Positions 1 through 8,960 are shown, counted from the first letter of the stretch. The stretch: DNA of 64,000 nucleotides from Thamnaconus septentrionalis (GCA_009823395.1 CM020510.1:206001-270000), one strand, 5' to 3'. Made by a program: numbers and translations. Notes: generated by a model not told the origin, from the sequence alone.

Positions 1-640
1 GGAAGAAAACATCAAAGGAAGGATAGGGGAGAAGGGAAGAAAAGGAGGAAAAGTAAGAAAAGAAGGAAGAAAAAGAGGATACTTACCTCACTTACCTTAT
101 CTGGAACCCTGAAAGAAAAGAAAAAACATTAGAACTCATACAGAGACAAAGAATACACTAATTGGCAACACTTACCTCCACGTCCTGGGTAAGGCGTTAA
201 ACTGCATCCTGAAAGAAAGAAATTACAATTAGGCAATCAATTAAAAGCAATTTGTTGGCAAACACTAAAACACTAATTGGATTACTTACCTTAAACCTGT
301 AAAGGAACCTAAAACACTAATTGGACTTACCTTTAAAAACCTGTAAAAAGGAGAATTAAAACAATTTTTGGGAAGGAAGTGCAGCAGTGCACGAGGCATG
401 AGACTTACACCATACCAGGTAGTCTTCTCGTCCAGGCGACCAGCGCCTGAGGAAGGCTGGAAAAAGCCCGAAGCGTTCTTGGCGTCGTCGTCTCCACATC
501 TAAAACACGCGATGTGTAATTTTGGACACCCACCACTTTGGGTGGTGGGAAAATCTTAAGGGCTTTGGGGCCTGCAGAATCACTCTCACAGTAGAGTGTG
601 CACCGTTCTCTCCTTATGGAGAACTTTTTCTAACCTATCC
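1..640 (+). mobile_element. E element copy 1, left end cut by window
   Basis: Sense strand is +. From left to right: a purine-rich block, three acttacct motifs (splice-donor-like on minus), a degenerate hammerhead motif (436-500), a hairpin with CCACCAC/GTGGTGG arms (529-549) and a terminal hairpin GTTCTC/GAGAAC (605-624) followed by a T-run and CTAACC. It is nearly identical to 1323-1960, so the two form a tandem duplication of about 1322 bp. No convincing ORF. Confidence 0.6.
436..500 (+). ncRNA. Degenerate hammerhead-like motif
   Basis: CTGAGGA lies at 447-453, followed by an extra A and GGCT, a loop and GCCC, then GAAGCGTT in place of GAAACGTC. Stem I is only partly kept. Probably inactive; recognised by alignment with the better copies at 10900 and 22284. 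Confidence 0.4.
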
Positions 641-1009
641 TTGCGGGTCTCGGGGGGTGGAGGATGGGACCTGGCCCCAGCCCTACAGCCCCTTTTAGCC
701 TGCTTGTGAATCCCTGATTGGACATCTAACCCTTACCCTATTCTAACCTTAACCAATTCGACCTATTGCCTAAACTTAACCCATTCGTTCTATCGCCTAA
801 ACTTAACCACTAATTTGGATTTTAATTGGATTTAGCCTAACCCTATCTAAACCTAAACCTAACCTAACCCCTTTCCAACGCCTAAACCTAACCCTTGTTC
901 TGTCTCTATCCCATTCATTCTATCTAATTTGTCTAAAGCCTAGTTTGAGGCCCGTGTTGGAAACCCATATTGGTTCATGCACTAACCTAAGCCCATCAGT
1001 CATTGGAAG
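641..1009. repeat. Degenerate telomere-derived subtelomeric spacer
   Basis: Begins with a GC-rich block (cttgcgggtctcgg...) and becomes C/T-rich sequence full of broken CCCTAA words (cctaaacctaaccc, taacccattcg). Similar spacers follow E-element 3' ends at 9600 and 11110. No gene seen. Confidence 0.55.
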
Positions 1010-1960
1010 CCATTTTACTCTGTCTACAGTTAGGGAAGATAAAAGCCACCGAGGAAAATACCGGTTGAGCTGTTGCAAAGAAGGCCACTGAAGCAAATAC
1101 CAGTTGAGCCAATGTTTATTAGAACCGCTTTTCAGCGCTTTATATGGGGATGGGGGTTAAGACATTGAGGGCGACAGATGACCTGATGAAGCTCTGGAAC
1201 TAGTACCTGAAAGAAAAGAAAGGATGAAGATTAGTGCGACTACGGACAAGGATCGGTGAAGAAGAAAAAGAAGAGGACAGGAAGAGCAGAAGACAAAGGA
1301 GGAAGAAGGCGGGGACAAGAAAGGAAGAAAACATCAAAGGAAGGATAGAGGAGAAGGAAGAAAAGGAGGAAAAGTAAGAAAGAAGGAAGAAAAAAGGATA
1401 CTTACCTCACTTACCTTATCTGGAACCCTGAAAGAAAAGAAAAAACATTAGAACTCATACAGAAGACAAAAGAATACACTAATTGGCAACACTTACCTCC
1501 GTCCTGGGTAAGGCGTTAAACTGCATCCTGAAAGAAAGAAATTACAATTAGGCAATCAATTAAAAGCAATTTATTGGCAAACACTAAAACACTAATTGGA
1601 TTACTTACCTTAAACCTGTAAAAGGAACCTAAAACACTAATTGGACTTACCTTTAAAACCTGTAAAAAGGAGAATTAAAACAATTTTTGGGAAGGAAGTG
1701 CAGCAGTGCACGGGCATGAGAGACTTACACCATACCAGGTAGTCTTCTCGTCCAGGCGACCAGCGCCTGAGGAAGGCTGGAAAAAGCCCGGCGTTGCGCG
1801 TCGTCGTCTCCACATCTAAAACCAGCGATGTGTAATTTTGGACACCCACCACTTTCGGGTGGTGGGAAAATCTTAAGGGCTTTGGGGCCTACCAGAATCC
1901 ACTCTCACAGTAGGTGTGCACCGTTCTCTCCTTATGGGACTTTTTTCTAACCTATCGAAA
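1010..1960 (+). mobile_element. E element copy 2
   Basis: Full-length-like copy. On minus its 5' portion reads as a terminal exon with AATAAA (1115-1120 as TTTATT) and CCCCATATAAAGCGC. It continues through purine-rich DNA, splice-donor-like acttacct motifs, a degenerate hammerhead (about 1756-1816; CTGAGGA 1767-1773) and the 3' hairpin. At about 1960 it fuses directly to another E copy with no telomeric repeat between. Confidence 0.6.
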
Positions 1961-2697
1961 GGAAGAAAGAAGATCAGAAAGATAGAAAAAGGAAGAAAAG
2001 AAAGAAAATAATACCTACCTTACCTACCTGATCCGAAACCCTGCAAAAAGAAAATACTTACCAATTGGAGCCCCTGTAAAGAAAAGAAGAACAAAATTAA
2101 TACAACATATTGAAACTAATACTTATTGAACAAGACCTACCTTGAAATTCGAGGTCCTTGTACTCTCCGCGGCAGGAACAGTCTTCCACCTGAGGAAAAA
2201 TGCAAAAGATCCCATATCAGGGCCTGCATATAGCAGATGGCCGGTTGGTGCCTATTTTCAGGTAACCAAATTAAAACGTATAAACTATCTACAGTCCTTC
2301 TAAATTTAAAAGCGATTAACCTATCCTAAATTTTTACTTACCTGCGTCCTGGGCATGACGTTAAACTGCAACCTGAAAAAACAATTTTTGAATTAGAAAA
2401 GCAATTTTTGAGCCAATTTTTTGATGAGGAGGGAGGTGCAGCAGAAACACGGGCCTCAGGCGACAAGCCAGATCAGGCAGTCAGCTCCAGGCGGCCAGCG
2501 CCTGAGGAAGGCCGTCCCAGGCGAAGCGTTCTTGTGACGCCGTCTCATACTAGCTATCTCGCTTCATTATAATTTTGGAAACCCCACCACCTTCGGGTGG
2601 TGGACCAACTAAGGAACTAGGGGGCCCACCTGAGCATACTCTGTGGCGGAGAGTGCTCAGGTTTCTCCTTGGAGAATACCTTTTTCCCCAAACCTAA
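1961..2697 (+). mobile_element. E element copy 3 (beta subfamily), 5'-truncated
   Basis: Starts abruptly inside the purine-rich block and matches 10380-11100 through to the 3' hairpin (GGTTTCTCC...GGAGAATACC, about 2659-2678) and pyrimidine tail, then meets CCCTAA repeats. Minus-strand microexon-like blocks (GGGGCTCCAATTG; GTTGCAGTTTAACGTCATG) are recognisable. Confidence 0.6.
2490..2545 (+). ncRNA. Hammerhead-like motif, degenerate
   Basis: CTGAGGA at 2502-2508, an extra A, stem II GGCC/GGC, then GAAGCGTT. The outer part of stem I pairs GGCGGC with GACGCCGTC. The second half of the core is mutated (GAAG for GAAA), so activity is doubtful. Confidence 0.45.
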
Positions 2698-2742
2698 CCC
2701 TAACCCTAACCCTAACCCCTAACCCTTCCCTAACCCTTTTCC
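2688..2742 (+). repeat. Telomeric repeat tract (CCCTAA)
   Basis: About six CCCTAA-type units, the last ones degenerate (aacccttccctaacccttttccc), between the 3' end of E copy 3 and a 5'-truncated F element. Confidence 0.85.
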
Positions 2743-3656
2743 CTTTTCTCTTTTTTCTTTTCCTTCTTTTTCTTCAAGCCACCTTCATTAGAACTGTCCT
2801 AAACCTAATCATCACAGACCCACGTCTAAACCTAAAATTACTTTTTAATTATGTTTTAATTTTTAATTTTTATATTTTATCTTTAACCTTGATCTGAGCT
2901 CTCCCTAAACCTAACCTTTGTCCCCACGCCTAAACCTAACCCTAGTTCTGTGTTTTAATTTTTACCTTTAATCTTGATTTAAACCTTCCCTAAACCTAAC
3001 TTTTTAATTCCACACCTAAACTTAATTTTATTGTTTGATTTGATTTAATTTTGACCTTTAACCCTAACCTTAACCTTTCTCTAAACCTAACCATTAGATT
3101 TTCCACGCCTAAACCTAACTCTAGATTCTTATTTTAATTTTTACTATCACTACTTGATTATATTTAATTTTAACCTAATTTTGGCCTTATTCTAAATTTA
3201 ACTCCTTTATTACACTTAAATTTAACTTCAGACACTCATTGTACTTTTCCTTGTTTTTCTTGGTTTATTTTCTTTCTCCTTTATTTTTATTTTATTTATT
3301 TATTGATTTTTTATTTTTATTACTTTTCTTTTTAATTATTTTCCCTTTTTCAACCATATGTCTGCCACTCAAATCACTAAATTACGTTTTCCTCTGTCTT
3401 GTATTAAAATTTTACTGCCACCATTACCATTTTAACTGTAACAAAAGAAAAAAAACGATCTTTGTAAATAGTTCCACATGCTGTATACTCCTTTCTTGAT
3501 TTCCTGATACTTGTTTTGCTTTCATCACCTCCTTGTTGTGTACTTCAATTTCCTATAGAGGGCACCATTGTACTATTCTTGCAGAGCTCCTCACCTTTAA
3601 AAGAGTGTTGTAAACAATGAAGTCACGTGACATCTCAGGGCGGTCCTTCAGACCCA

Positions 3657-3663
3657 TTATATT
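3657..3663 (+). promoter_or_regulatory. TATA-like element upstream of hammerhead
   Basis: TTATATT sits 61-67 bp before the hammerhead motif. The second F copy has TTTATATT (7593-7600) at the same distance. Preserved spacing suggests a start site just upstream of the ribozyme. Confidence 0.4.
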
Positions 3664-3723
3664 CTGTTTGCACCTCACTCACATCAGAACGCTCTACCTC
3701 ACGCAGACTATGCACTTCTTTTC

Positions 3724-3768
3724 TGCCCCGCCTGAAGAAGAATGACTTTTTGAAGCGTCGCGATGGGC
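3724..3768 (+). ncRNA. Hammerhead-type ribozyme motif (F family)
   Basis: CTGAAGA (3732-3738), an A-rich/T-rich stem II region, GAAGCGTC (3752-3759), then GCG. Stem I pairs CGC with GCG and GCCC with GGGC across an internal loop. GAAG replaces GAAA, so cleavage is uncertain. Confidence 0.55.
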
Positions 3769-3845
3769 TTTTGAATATTTTCATATAATTTCTTGGCGTT
3801 CCTAAATTGTTTTAAATTAAATAAATAAAAAGTTTTTCAACTTAC

Positions 3846-4094
3846 TTGACTCTGCAAAGAATTCCCTTCTTTCACTCCTGGATCCTCACTACTCCTCATC
3901 ACATGGAGCATCGAATGAGGACCGACCGGGAGGACCACGATCCCCCGAGAACCGACAGCGGGGAATCACGGCGGAGGATGGCTCGTGCCTCTTCCGGTTT
4001 CCCCTCACGGGGTTACGGAACCCCAACCCCAATCCTAACGGCGAATACCTCCGCCGTCCCGGTTCCCCGACTCCGGCTGTCGACGAAACTCTGA
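3846..4094 (+). CDS. N-terminal segment of gag-like ORF (MARA motif)
   Basis: An 82-codon ORF; the plausible start is ATG 3903 or 3978. The product is Arg-rich and contains MARASSGFPSRG, a motif recurring in the 2.6-kb array units (MARASSGSPLGG), at 20895 (MARATPGPPRGG) and 22606 (MARAPP). The frame crosses a telomere-like stub (aaccccaatcctaac) and stops at 4094; the downstream gag domain is in other frames, so the gene is broken here. Probably the start of an RNA-binding structural protein; function is inferred. Confidence 0.4.
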   Translation: MTLQRIPFFHSWILTTPHHMEHRMRTDREDHDPPRTDSGESRRRMARASSGFPSRGYGTPTPILTANTSAVPVPRLRLSTKL

Positions 4095-4120
4095 CCGCAC
4101 TCACCACTCCAGGCGCCGCC

Positions 4121-4516
4121 GTGAGTACTGATCCAGATTATGATGAAGGATGTTTTCTGACGAACTATCTTACCGTGACTACCAGTCACGCCGGAAGAGA
4201 CTATCACCCTGCTTCTTCTAACTCAGAGGATGAAAAACAATATTTTTATAATGCACGCTCACATTTTTCAACACATGACCGATCAAATTTTCGTAGCGAC
4301 AACACACGAACTGATCGAGAACCGTGCCGTTCAACGACTGACTCCTGTTATGACTCCCGTAACAATAATGACAATATCAACTCCGCTTCCGACAGAGACA
4401 CACGCTCATATTCAGGCGTGGTGACTGGCGCCACCGTGGCCACTCTCCTCCTGAACACGGGGATGATTATTATGCTAATCGCCCAGCTGACAGGCGCTAT
4501 GCGAGCACCCAGATGA
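4121..4516 (+). CDS. Hypothetical Asp/Ser/Arg-rich segment of gag-like ORF
   Basis: A 131-codon ORF rich in Asp, Ser, Arg and Asn, with a hydrophobic C-terminal stretch (VVTGATVATLLLNTGMIIML). It occupies the variable region between the MARA N-terminus and the conserved gag-like domain. Not recognised; it may not be a separate protein but the frameshifted middle of one long ORF. Confidence 0.3.
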   Translation: MSTDPDYDEGCFLTNYLTVTTSHAGRDYHPASSNSEDEKQYFYNARSHFSTHDRSNFRSDNTRTDREPCRSTTDSCYDSRNNNDNINSASDRDTRSYSGVVTGATVATLLLNTGMIIMLIAQLTGAMRAPR

Positions 4517-4547
4517 CAGGCGCCGCTCTGACAGGCGCACGGATCGC

Positions 4548-5240
4548 CTCAGTGATACACGCACAAACAACAGTCATGACAACAACTCGGATCACAGACA
4601 ACCTGACGGCCCACCACGGGCACCTGCACCCAACGCAAACTTTGCACAACTCTCACGAATCTTTTTAATATGATTCAAATTTGCCATCACTTAGAAAACA
4701 TCTCTACTACTGGTGGCAAAAGGGCCCTTTAACTATCCGCCGCACAGCTGACTATCTACATGATTTGATCCGACCTGCTATGCCTAATTCAATTACTATG
4801 CTTGCTCTGGAGGGCAATGCACGACAGTGGAGTGTGGTCACTTTGGAGATTTTAAAACAACATTACACTGACTGTTTAACTGTTCTTTTGGATGAACTTT
4901 CTAACAAAGATCTACAAGGCTGGAGAGCCCCTTTCATGTCGCCGCCATCAGATGGGCCACTAGAAAGTTCAAAAGACTGAGACAGCTCACCATTGAACAA
5001 GCGGAAAAACACATACAGTTACAAGTAAGGGCCACTGAGAGTTCAGAGGAGGGTGAAGAGGAGGGCCCTCCTGGCCCCCCTTCTCCTTCCTCCTCCTCCT
5101 TCCATCCTCCACCCCCTTCACGACCACGACCTCATCGTGCCATTGCTATTACAAAGACTGCACCTACTGACCCTCCCCCGCCTCCGGTACAATCAGCCCC
5201 CTCCTCATCCCCCAAGTCTCTGAAACACAGGATCAAAACA
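4548..5240 (+). pseudogene. gag-like conserved domain, frameshifted
   Basis: Translation gives APNANFAQLSRIF, then after a one-base slip near 4670 ICHHLENI, then (4681-4935) NARQWSVVTLEILKQHY...LLDEL...WRAPF, then in another frame AAIRWATRKFKRL...EQAEKHIQ, ending in an acidic/Pro-rich linker. The same order occurs in the minus-strand ORF at 32183-33364 (APDANFAELTRIF, CHHLDHV, NAQQWCSATLRTLEQHY, WSPPFMVAARWAKKNF, AEQLIQTEAME). Two diverged copies sharing protein-level similarity argue for a real, mostly helical structural domain. Frameshifts near 4670 and 4936 break it here. Confidence 0.6.
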
Positions 5241-5252
5241 ACCTGCCCATCA

Positions 5253-5873
5253 ATGACATCACACCCAGCAACCAATCTGGCCACTCAGGAGTCAGCACTT
5301 TCCTCAAACCCTGAGGTTACCATGCAAACTTCTTCCCTTGGAGACGAAGATACAGACAGCCCAGATGACCTCTATGATTCTGAAGATTTTGAATCAGATG
5401 AGTCTGACAACGCATCAGACTCCCAGGATGCAGAAGAAGCTGACCATGCTGATGCACCTGATGACTCCCCACTTCTGATCACCGACTCGGTTGATCCCCC
5501 TCTCTCGGCTCATCAACCTTCTTCTTCACCCAAGGGTAAGGTCAACACACACCCCACTACAAATCACAAAATGTTAGATTGGACCCTCACCATTCACAAA
5601 AAAATCTTACTGATCGGGGACTCGAATGTTTCAAATTTTCCTCAATTCAACATTGACAATTTACAGATAGAATGCTACCCTGAGGCTAACTTCAGACACA
5701 TTGCTGAAGTGCTTAAGAAATCTGTTTCTCAAACCAAGGTGGAAACAGTTATTCTGTCACTTGGCTTTTACAGCAGGACACAATACAACAAAGCCACTTT
5801 AATCAAACAATTTCAAGCAGCAATTCGCAGTGCTTTCAACATGTTACCGGTACCAAACTCTACATTCCTCTGA
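5253..5873 (+). CDS. Acidic linker + SGNH/GDSL-hydrolase-like domain
   Basis: 206 codons. Residues 1-100 are acidic and Ser-rich (about 30 Asp/Glu), with KGKVNTH near 95 matching the KVNTH of the 2.6-kb unit ORF. From about residue 115, KKILLIGDSNVSNFPQF resembles SGNH block I, with candidate nucleophile Ser in GDS at residues 122-124. VETVILSLGFYSR (about 164-176) occupies the block III position but lacks the usual GxND. The stop at 5873 follows a frameshift near 5847; the next frame continues KLYIPLIHIPIDLPPSEK to about 6049. Esterase domains of this type occur in ORFs of CR1-like LINEs and of rotifer Terminons. Catalytic competence is not established. Confidence 0.6.
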   Translation: MTSHPATNLATQESALSSNPEVTMQTSSLGDEDTDSPDDLYDSEDFESDESDNASDSQDAEEADHADAPDDSPLLITDSVDPPLSAHQPSSSPKGKVNTHPTTNHKMLDWTLTIHKKILLIGDSNVSNFPQFNIDNLQIECYPEANFRHIAEVLKKSVSQTKVETVILSLGFYSRTQYNKATLIKQFQAAIRSAFNMLPVPNSTFL

Positions 5874-6049
5874 TTCATATCCCCATTGATCTTCCACCCT
5901 CTGAAAAAGCAAACTTATGTCATCTTAATGATTTCATTATGGACTTTCCTAACCATCTACTATTGATTGATTCTTCCAAATTCCAAACCACGCAGCTCTT
6001 CTCTGGACCGCAGAGACGGCTCGCATCATTTTCAATTCTTGGATGAAAC
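5848..6049 (+). pseudogene. C-terminal part of SGNH-like domain after frameshift
   Basis: Reading +1 from about 5848 gives LYIPLIHIPIDLPPSEKANL, then HLNDFIMDFPNHLLLIDSSK, ending at a stop near 6047. The Ile/Pro-rich strand followed by a short helix is what is expected after block III. No convincing DxxH catalytic motif is seen. Confidence 0.45.
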
Positions 6050-6302
6050 AATTAAAATTATCATCTATTTAGCGGGTGCTTCTTCTTTTCTTTTAACATC
6101 ACTACTTTACATAACTAATTCAAAAAATGACCTAAATGCCCTTACAGGAAAATAATGAAAAGATATCTAGTGACTTTCACAATTTATTAAATTAGATATA
6201 ACAAGAAAATCACCTCTACTGGCACACAGAAATAACCATTACTTAAAGACATTTCAACATTATGATTATATAACTATAGTTAACAATAGGACAGAAATGT
6301 GA

Positions 6303-6518
6303 TTTTTCTTCTTTTGGATTTTTAATTTTTGTCTGCATTCTTATCTCCCAACCTCTCCTGAGAACTACCGGCCTCCATGGTCGGTGTGCGCAAACTATCA
6401 GTTTGAAAAAAACCAAGAACTCTTTCCTGATCCGTCTCTCTGGCAGCGTCATCACAACTTCAGACACAACTTGGAACTGCAACTTCAACTGCATGGACAA
6501 AGAGAGGAAAACACATGA
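6303..6518 (+). CDS. Short unrecognised ORF downstream of SGNH domain
   Basis: Open from 6303 (no ATG) to TGA 6516-6518. It reads ENYRPPWSVCANYQFEKN and then PSLWQRHHNFRHNLELQLQL, aromatic/His-rich and unlike the surrounding AT-rich DNA. It could be an exon remnant; the preceding ttttttcttcttttgg resembles a polypyrimidine tract. Family unknown. Confidence 0.25.
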   Translation, partial: FFFFWIFNFCLHSYLPTSPENYRPPWSVCANYQFEKNQELFPDPSLWQRHHNFRHNLELQLQLHGQREENT

Positions 6519-6639
6519 GAAAGAATGGACTCACCTTCTTGGCAGCAGACATTTTTCTGGTCTTCCCAATAAAATAACTTTGTTTGTTCTTCCATTGACA
6601 TAATTGTACTCACAGACCACCATACAAACACCTACCTTT

Positions 6640-7560
6640 TGTTTTATTTTTATTTTTAATTTTATTTCTTTTTTTTTGTTTTCTTTTCTTTGATTTTTCC
6701 CTTTTCTTTTTTCTTTTCCTTCTTTTTTCAAGTTACCTTCATTAGAACTGGCCCTAAACTTAACCATCATCACAGACCCGTCTAAACCTAAAATTACTCT
6801 TTAATTATGTTTAATTTTTTTAATTATTATATTTTATCTTTAACCTTGATCTGAAGCTCTCTAAGCCTAACCTTTGTCTCCACGCCTAAACTTAAACCTA
6901 GTTCTGTTATTTAAATTTTATCTTTAACTTTGATTTAAACCTTCCCTAAACCTAACTTTTAATTCCCACCTAAACTTAATTTTATTGTTTGATTTGATTT
7001 AATTTTGAACCCTAACCTTAGCTCCTTTTCTAAACCTAACCATTAGATTTTCCACGCCTAAACCTAACTCTAGATTCTTATTTTAATTATTATTACCATC
7101 ATTTGGTTATATTTAATTTTTAATCTTTAATTTTGATTTTATTCTAAATTGAACTCCTTTATTATACCTAAATTTAATTGGATACTTATTGTACTTTTCC
7201 TTGTTTTTTCTTGGTTTATTTTCTTTCTCCTTCTTTTTATTTTATTAATTTATTGATTTTTATTTTTATTACTTTTCTTTTAATTATTTTCCCTTTTTCA
7301 ACCATATGTCTGCCACTCAAACCACTACACCACGTTTTCCTCTGTCTTGTATTAAAATTTTACTGCCACCATTACCAATTAACTGTAAGAAAAAAACGAT
7401 CTTTGTAAATAGTTCCACATGCTTTATATTCCTCTCTTGATTTTTGATACTCTGTGCTGTTATCACCTACTTGTTGTGTATTTTCATTTCCTGTAGAGGG
7501 CACCATTGTACTATTCTTGCAGAGCTCCTCACCTTTAAAAAGTGTTGTAAACAATGAGGT
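6640..7560 (+). other. T-rich 3' region of F element, no gene
   Basis: Long pyrimidine runs with scattered aaacctaac words, collinear with 2745-3600 at high identity. ORFs here are low-complexity Phe/Leu artefacts. Confidence 0.5.
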
Positions 7561-7592
7561 CACGTGACATCTTAGGGCGGTCCTTCAGACCC

Positions 7593-7600
7593 TTTATATT
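7593..7600 (+). promoter_or_regulatory. TATA-like element of F 3' leader
   Basis: TTTATATT, 62-69 bp upstream of the hammerhead motif, matching the copy at 3657. Confidence 0.4.
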
Positions 7601-7661
7601 CTGCTTTGCACCTCACTCACACCAGAACGCTCTACCTCACGCAGACTATGCACTTCCTTTC

Positions 7662-7708
7662 TGCCCCGCCTGAAGAAGAAAAAACTTTTTTCAAACGTCG
7701 CGATGGGC
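7662..7708 (+). ncRNA. Hammerhead-type motif (F family, second copy)
   Basis: CTGAAGA at 7670-7676, a GAAAAAA/TTTTTTC stem II, then CAAACGTC and GCG. Stem I arms GCCC/GGGC and CGC/GCG are kept. The core G of GAAA is replaced by C, so this copy is probably inactive. Confidence 0.45.
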
Positions 7709-7964
7709 TTTTGATTATTTTATTACACTTTTGAGTGTTCTCTGTTTTAAATTTAAATTAAATAAAAAAAGTTTTTTTTGAACCTACTCGACTCTGCAAA
7801 GAATTCCTTCTTTCACTCCTGGATCCTCACTATTCCTCATCACATGGAGCACCGAATGAGGATCGACCGGGAGGACCACGATCCCCGAGAACCGACAGCG
7901 GGGAATCACGACGGAGGATGGTTTGTGCCTCTTCCGGTTTCTCTCACGGGTTACCGGAACCCCA

Positions 7965-8306
7965 ACCCAAATCCTAACCCTAACCCTAACCCTAACCCTA
8001 ACCCTAACCCTAACCCTAACCCTAACCCTAACCCTAACCCTAACCCTAACCCTAACCCTAATTTCCCGATCGTGGTTATTACCCCTGTACCTAACCCTAA
8101 CCCTAACCCTAACCCTAACCCTAACCCTAACCCTAACCCCTAACCCTAACCCTAACCCTAACCCTAACCCTAACCCTAACCCCTAACCCTAACCCTAACC
8201 CTAACCCTAACCCTAACCCTAACCCTAACCCTATAGGAGGGGAAACAACTTCCGAAACCCTAACCCTAACCCTAACCCTAACCCTAACCCTAACCCTAAC
8301 CCTAAA
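7965..8306 (+). repeat. Telomeric repeats with two tiny inserts
   Basis: Long near-perfect (CCCTAA)n tract interrupted by a 31-bp 3' end of the R element (8060-8090) and by a ~25-bp fragment (ataggaggggaaacaacttccg, about 8233-8257). PNPN and LTLT ORFs here are repeat artefacts. Confidence 0.95.
8060..8090 (+). mobile_element. R element, 3' terminal 31 bp only
   Basis: attTCCCGATCGTGG...CCTGTAC between telomeric tracts: the extreme 5' truncation of the 549-bp R element, with its 3' end intact. Confidence 0.8.
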
Positions 8307-8660
8307 ACTGCAGTAAATCCCATATCGAGGACTGCAGAGTAGATGATGGTGAGGTCCAATTTTTAACCGTCCTGGGCATGACGTTAAAAGGCATCCAACA
8401 GGGAGCAGTGGGCCCTAGGTGAGTAAGCCATACCAGGCTACTTACCTTTCAGTCAACTGCGCCTGATGAAGGACCATACTAGGTCCGAAACGTAGCGCCT
8501 ACAGTTGACTGCTGACTATCTGGCAAGATAAGTCGAATTTTTTGAACCCCCACCACCTTCGGGTGGTGGTTTCAGTCTTTGGGATCTGCCCATGTGCCCT
8601 CTCCGAAGAGGAGAGTGCACCAGGTTTCTCTCTTTGAGAGAAACCTTTTTTTCCCTTAAC
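8307..8660 (+). mobile_element. E element (gamma), 5'-truncated at telomere
   Basis: Begins aaactgcagtaaatccc directly after CCCTAA repeats and matches 16194-16545. Contains an intact-looking hammerhead (8451-8510), the UUCG hairpin (8550-8569) and a terminal hairpin with T-run before CCTAACC. Confidence 0.75.
8451..8510 (+). ncRNA. Hammerhead-type ribozyme motif (gamma), core intact
   Basis: Stem I AGTCAACTG/CAGTTGACT (9 bp) plus CGC/GCG next to the core; CTGATGA (8463-8469); an unpaired A; stem II GGACC/GGTCC; GAAAC then GTA as the cleavage triplet. Helix III is minimal (AACGTA). All conserved core bases are present; the extra A before stem II is atypical but constant in this window. Confidence 0.7.
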
Positions 8661-8722
8661 CTAACCCTAACCCTAACCCTAACCCTAACCCCCTAACCCT
8701 AACCCTAACCCTAACCCTAACC
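8660..8722 (+). repeat. Telomeric repeats
   Basis: Perfect CCCTAA units with one CCCCCTAA variant. Confidence 0.95.
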
Positions 8723-8890
8723 CGTACGCCGTCTTTACGCTAGCTCTAAGCTATGTGAAATTTTTGGAAACCCCACCACTTTCGGGTGGTGGGAAAAACC
8801 AAGGGCTGGGGGCCCTACCTGGATCGCACCCTGTCGCAGAGAGTGCACCAGGTTATCTCCTTAGGGAGATAACTTTTCTTTTCATAACCT
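8723..8890 (+). mobile_element. E element 3' fragment, truncated within hammerhead
   Basis: Starts at cgtacgccgtc, the 3' strand of hammerhead stem I, then carries the UUCG-type hairpin (CCACCAC/GTGGTGG), GAGAGTGCACC, the terminal hairpin GGTTATCTCC/GGAGATAAC and a pyrimidine tail. Confidence 0.65.
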
Positions 8891-8897
8891 AACCCTA

Positions 8898-8937
8898 ACC
8901 CTTCCTTCGGGAGGGGGAATCGTTTCCGCAATCCTAA
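8898..8937 (+). mobile_element. Epsilon-type 3' tail fragment
   Basis: ccttccttcgggagggggaatcg followed by caatcctaaccc: the same end as the minus-strand epsilon copy at 28940-28975. Only about 40 bp remains between telomeric repeats. Confidence 0.5.
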
Positions 8938-8960
8938 CCCTAACCCTAACCCTAACCCTA

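Larger units (their letters stand above)
2743..4055 (+). mobile_element. F element copy 1, 5'-truncated (leader and ORF start)
   Basis: Pyrimidine/T-rich DNA (2745-3500) is collinear with 6700-7480. It is followed by a TATA-like ttatatt (3657-3663), a hammerhead motif (3724-3768) and the ORF start MARASSG (ATG 3978). It runs straight into F copy 2 through a short telomere-like stub near 4020-4040, so this copy doubles as the 5' repeat of a PLE-like tandem. The T-rich stretch has no coding evidence. Confidence 0.6.
4056..7975 (+). mobile_element. F element copy 2, longest element: gag-like + SGNH-like
   Basis: Begins after the telomere-like stub and includes gag-like coding DNA (4121-5250), an SGNH-like domain (5253-6049), a small ORF (6303-6518), a T-rich 3' region (6640-7480), a TATA-like box, a hammerhead motif (7662-7708) and a 3' tail (CCGGT/ACCGG hairpin, about 7935-7958) joined to CCCTAA repeats. 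Leader-ORFs-leader is the tandem arrangement typical of Penelope-like elements. No reverse transcriptase motif was found, so it is either non-autonomous or deleted. Confidence 0.6.

Noticed and set aside
2643..3499. Phe/Leu-rich ORFs as membrane proteins
   Set aside because: Translations of T-rich DNA; frames are not preserved in the collinear copy at 6700-7480.
7778..8186. Open frames encoding (PN)n or (TL)n, and on the other strand (RV)n or (LG)n
   Set aside because: Two of three frames of CCCTAA repeats lack stops, so these ORFs arise from the telomeric tract. Only the non-repetitive N-terminal parts were considered.
8660..8722. Telomerase RNA template (CUAACCCUAAC)
   Set aside because: The string is part of ordinary telomeric tracts here; no pseudoknot or H/ACA context is seen.
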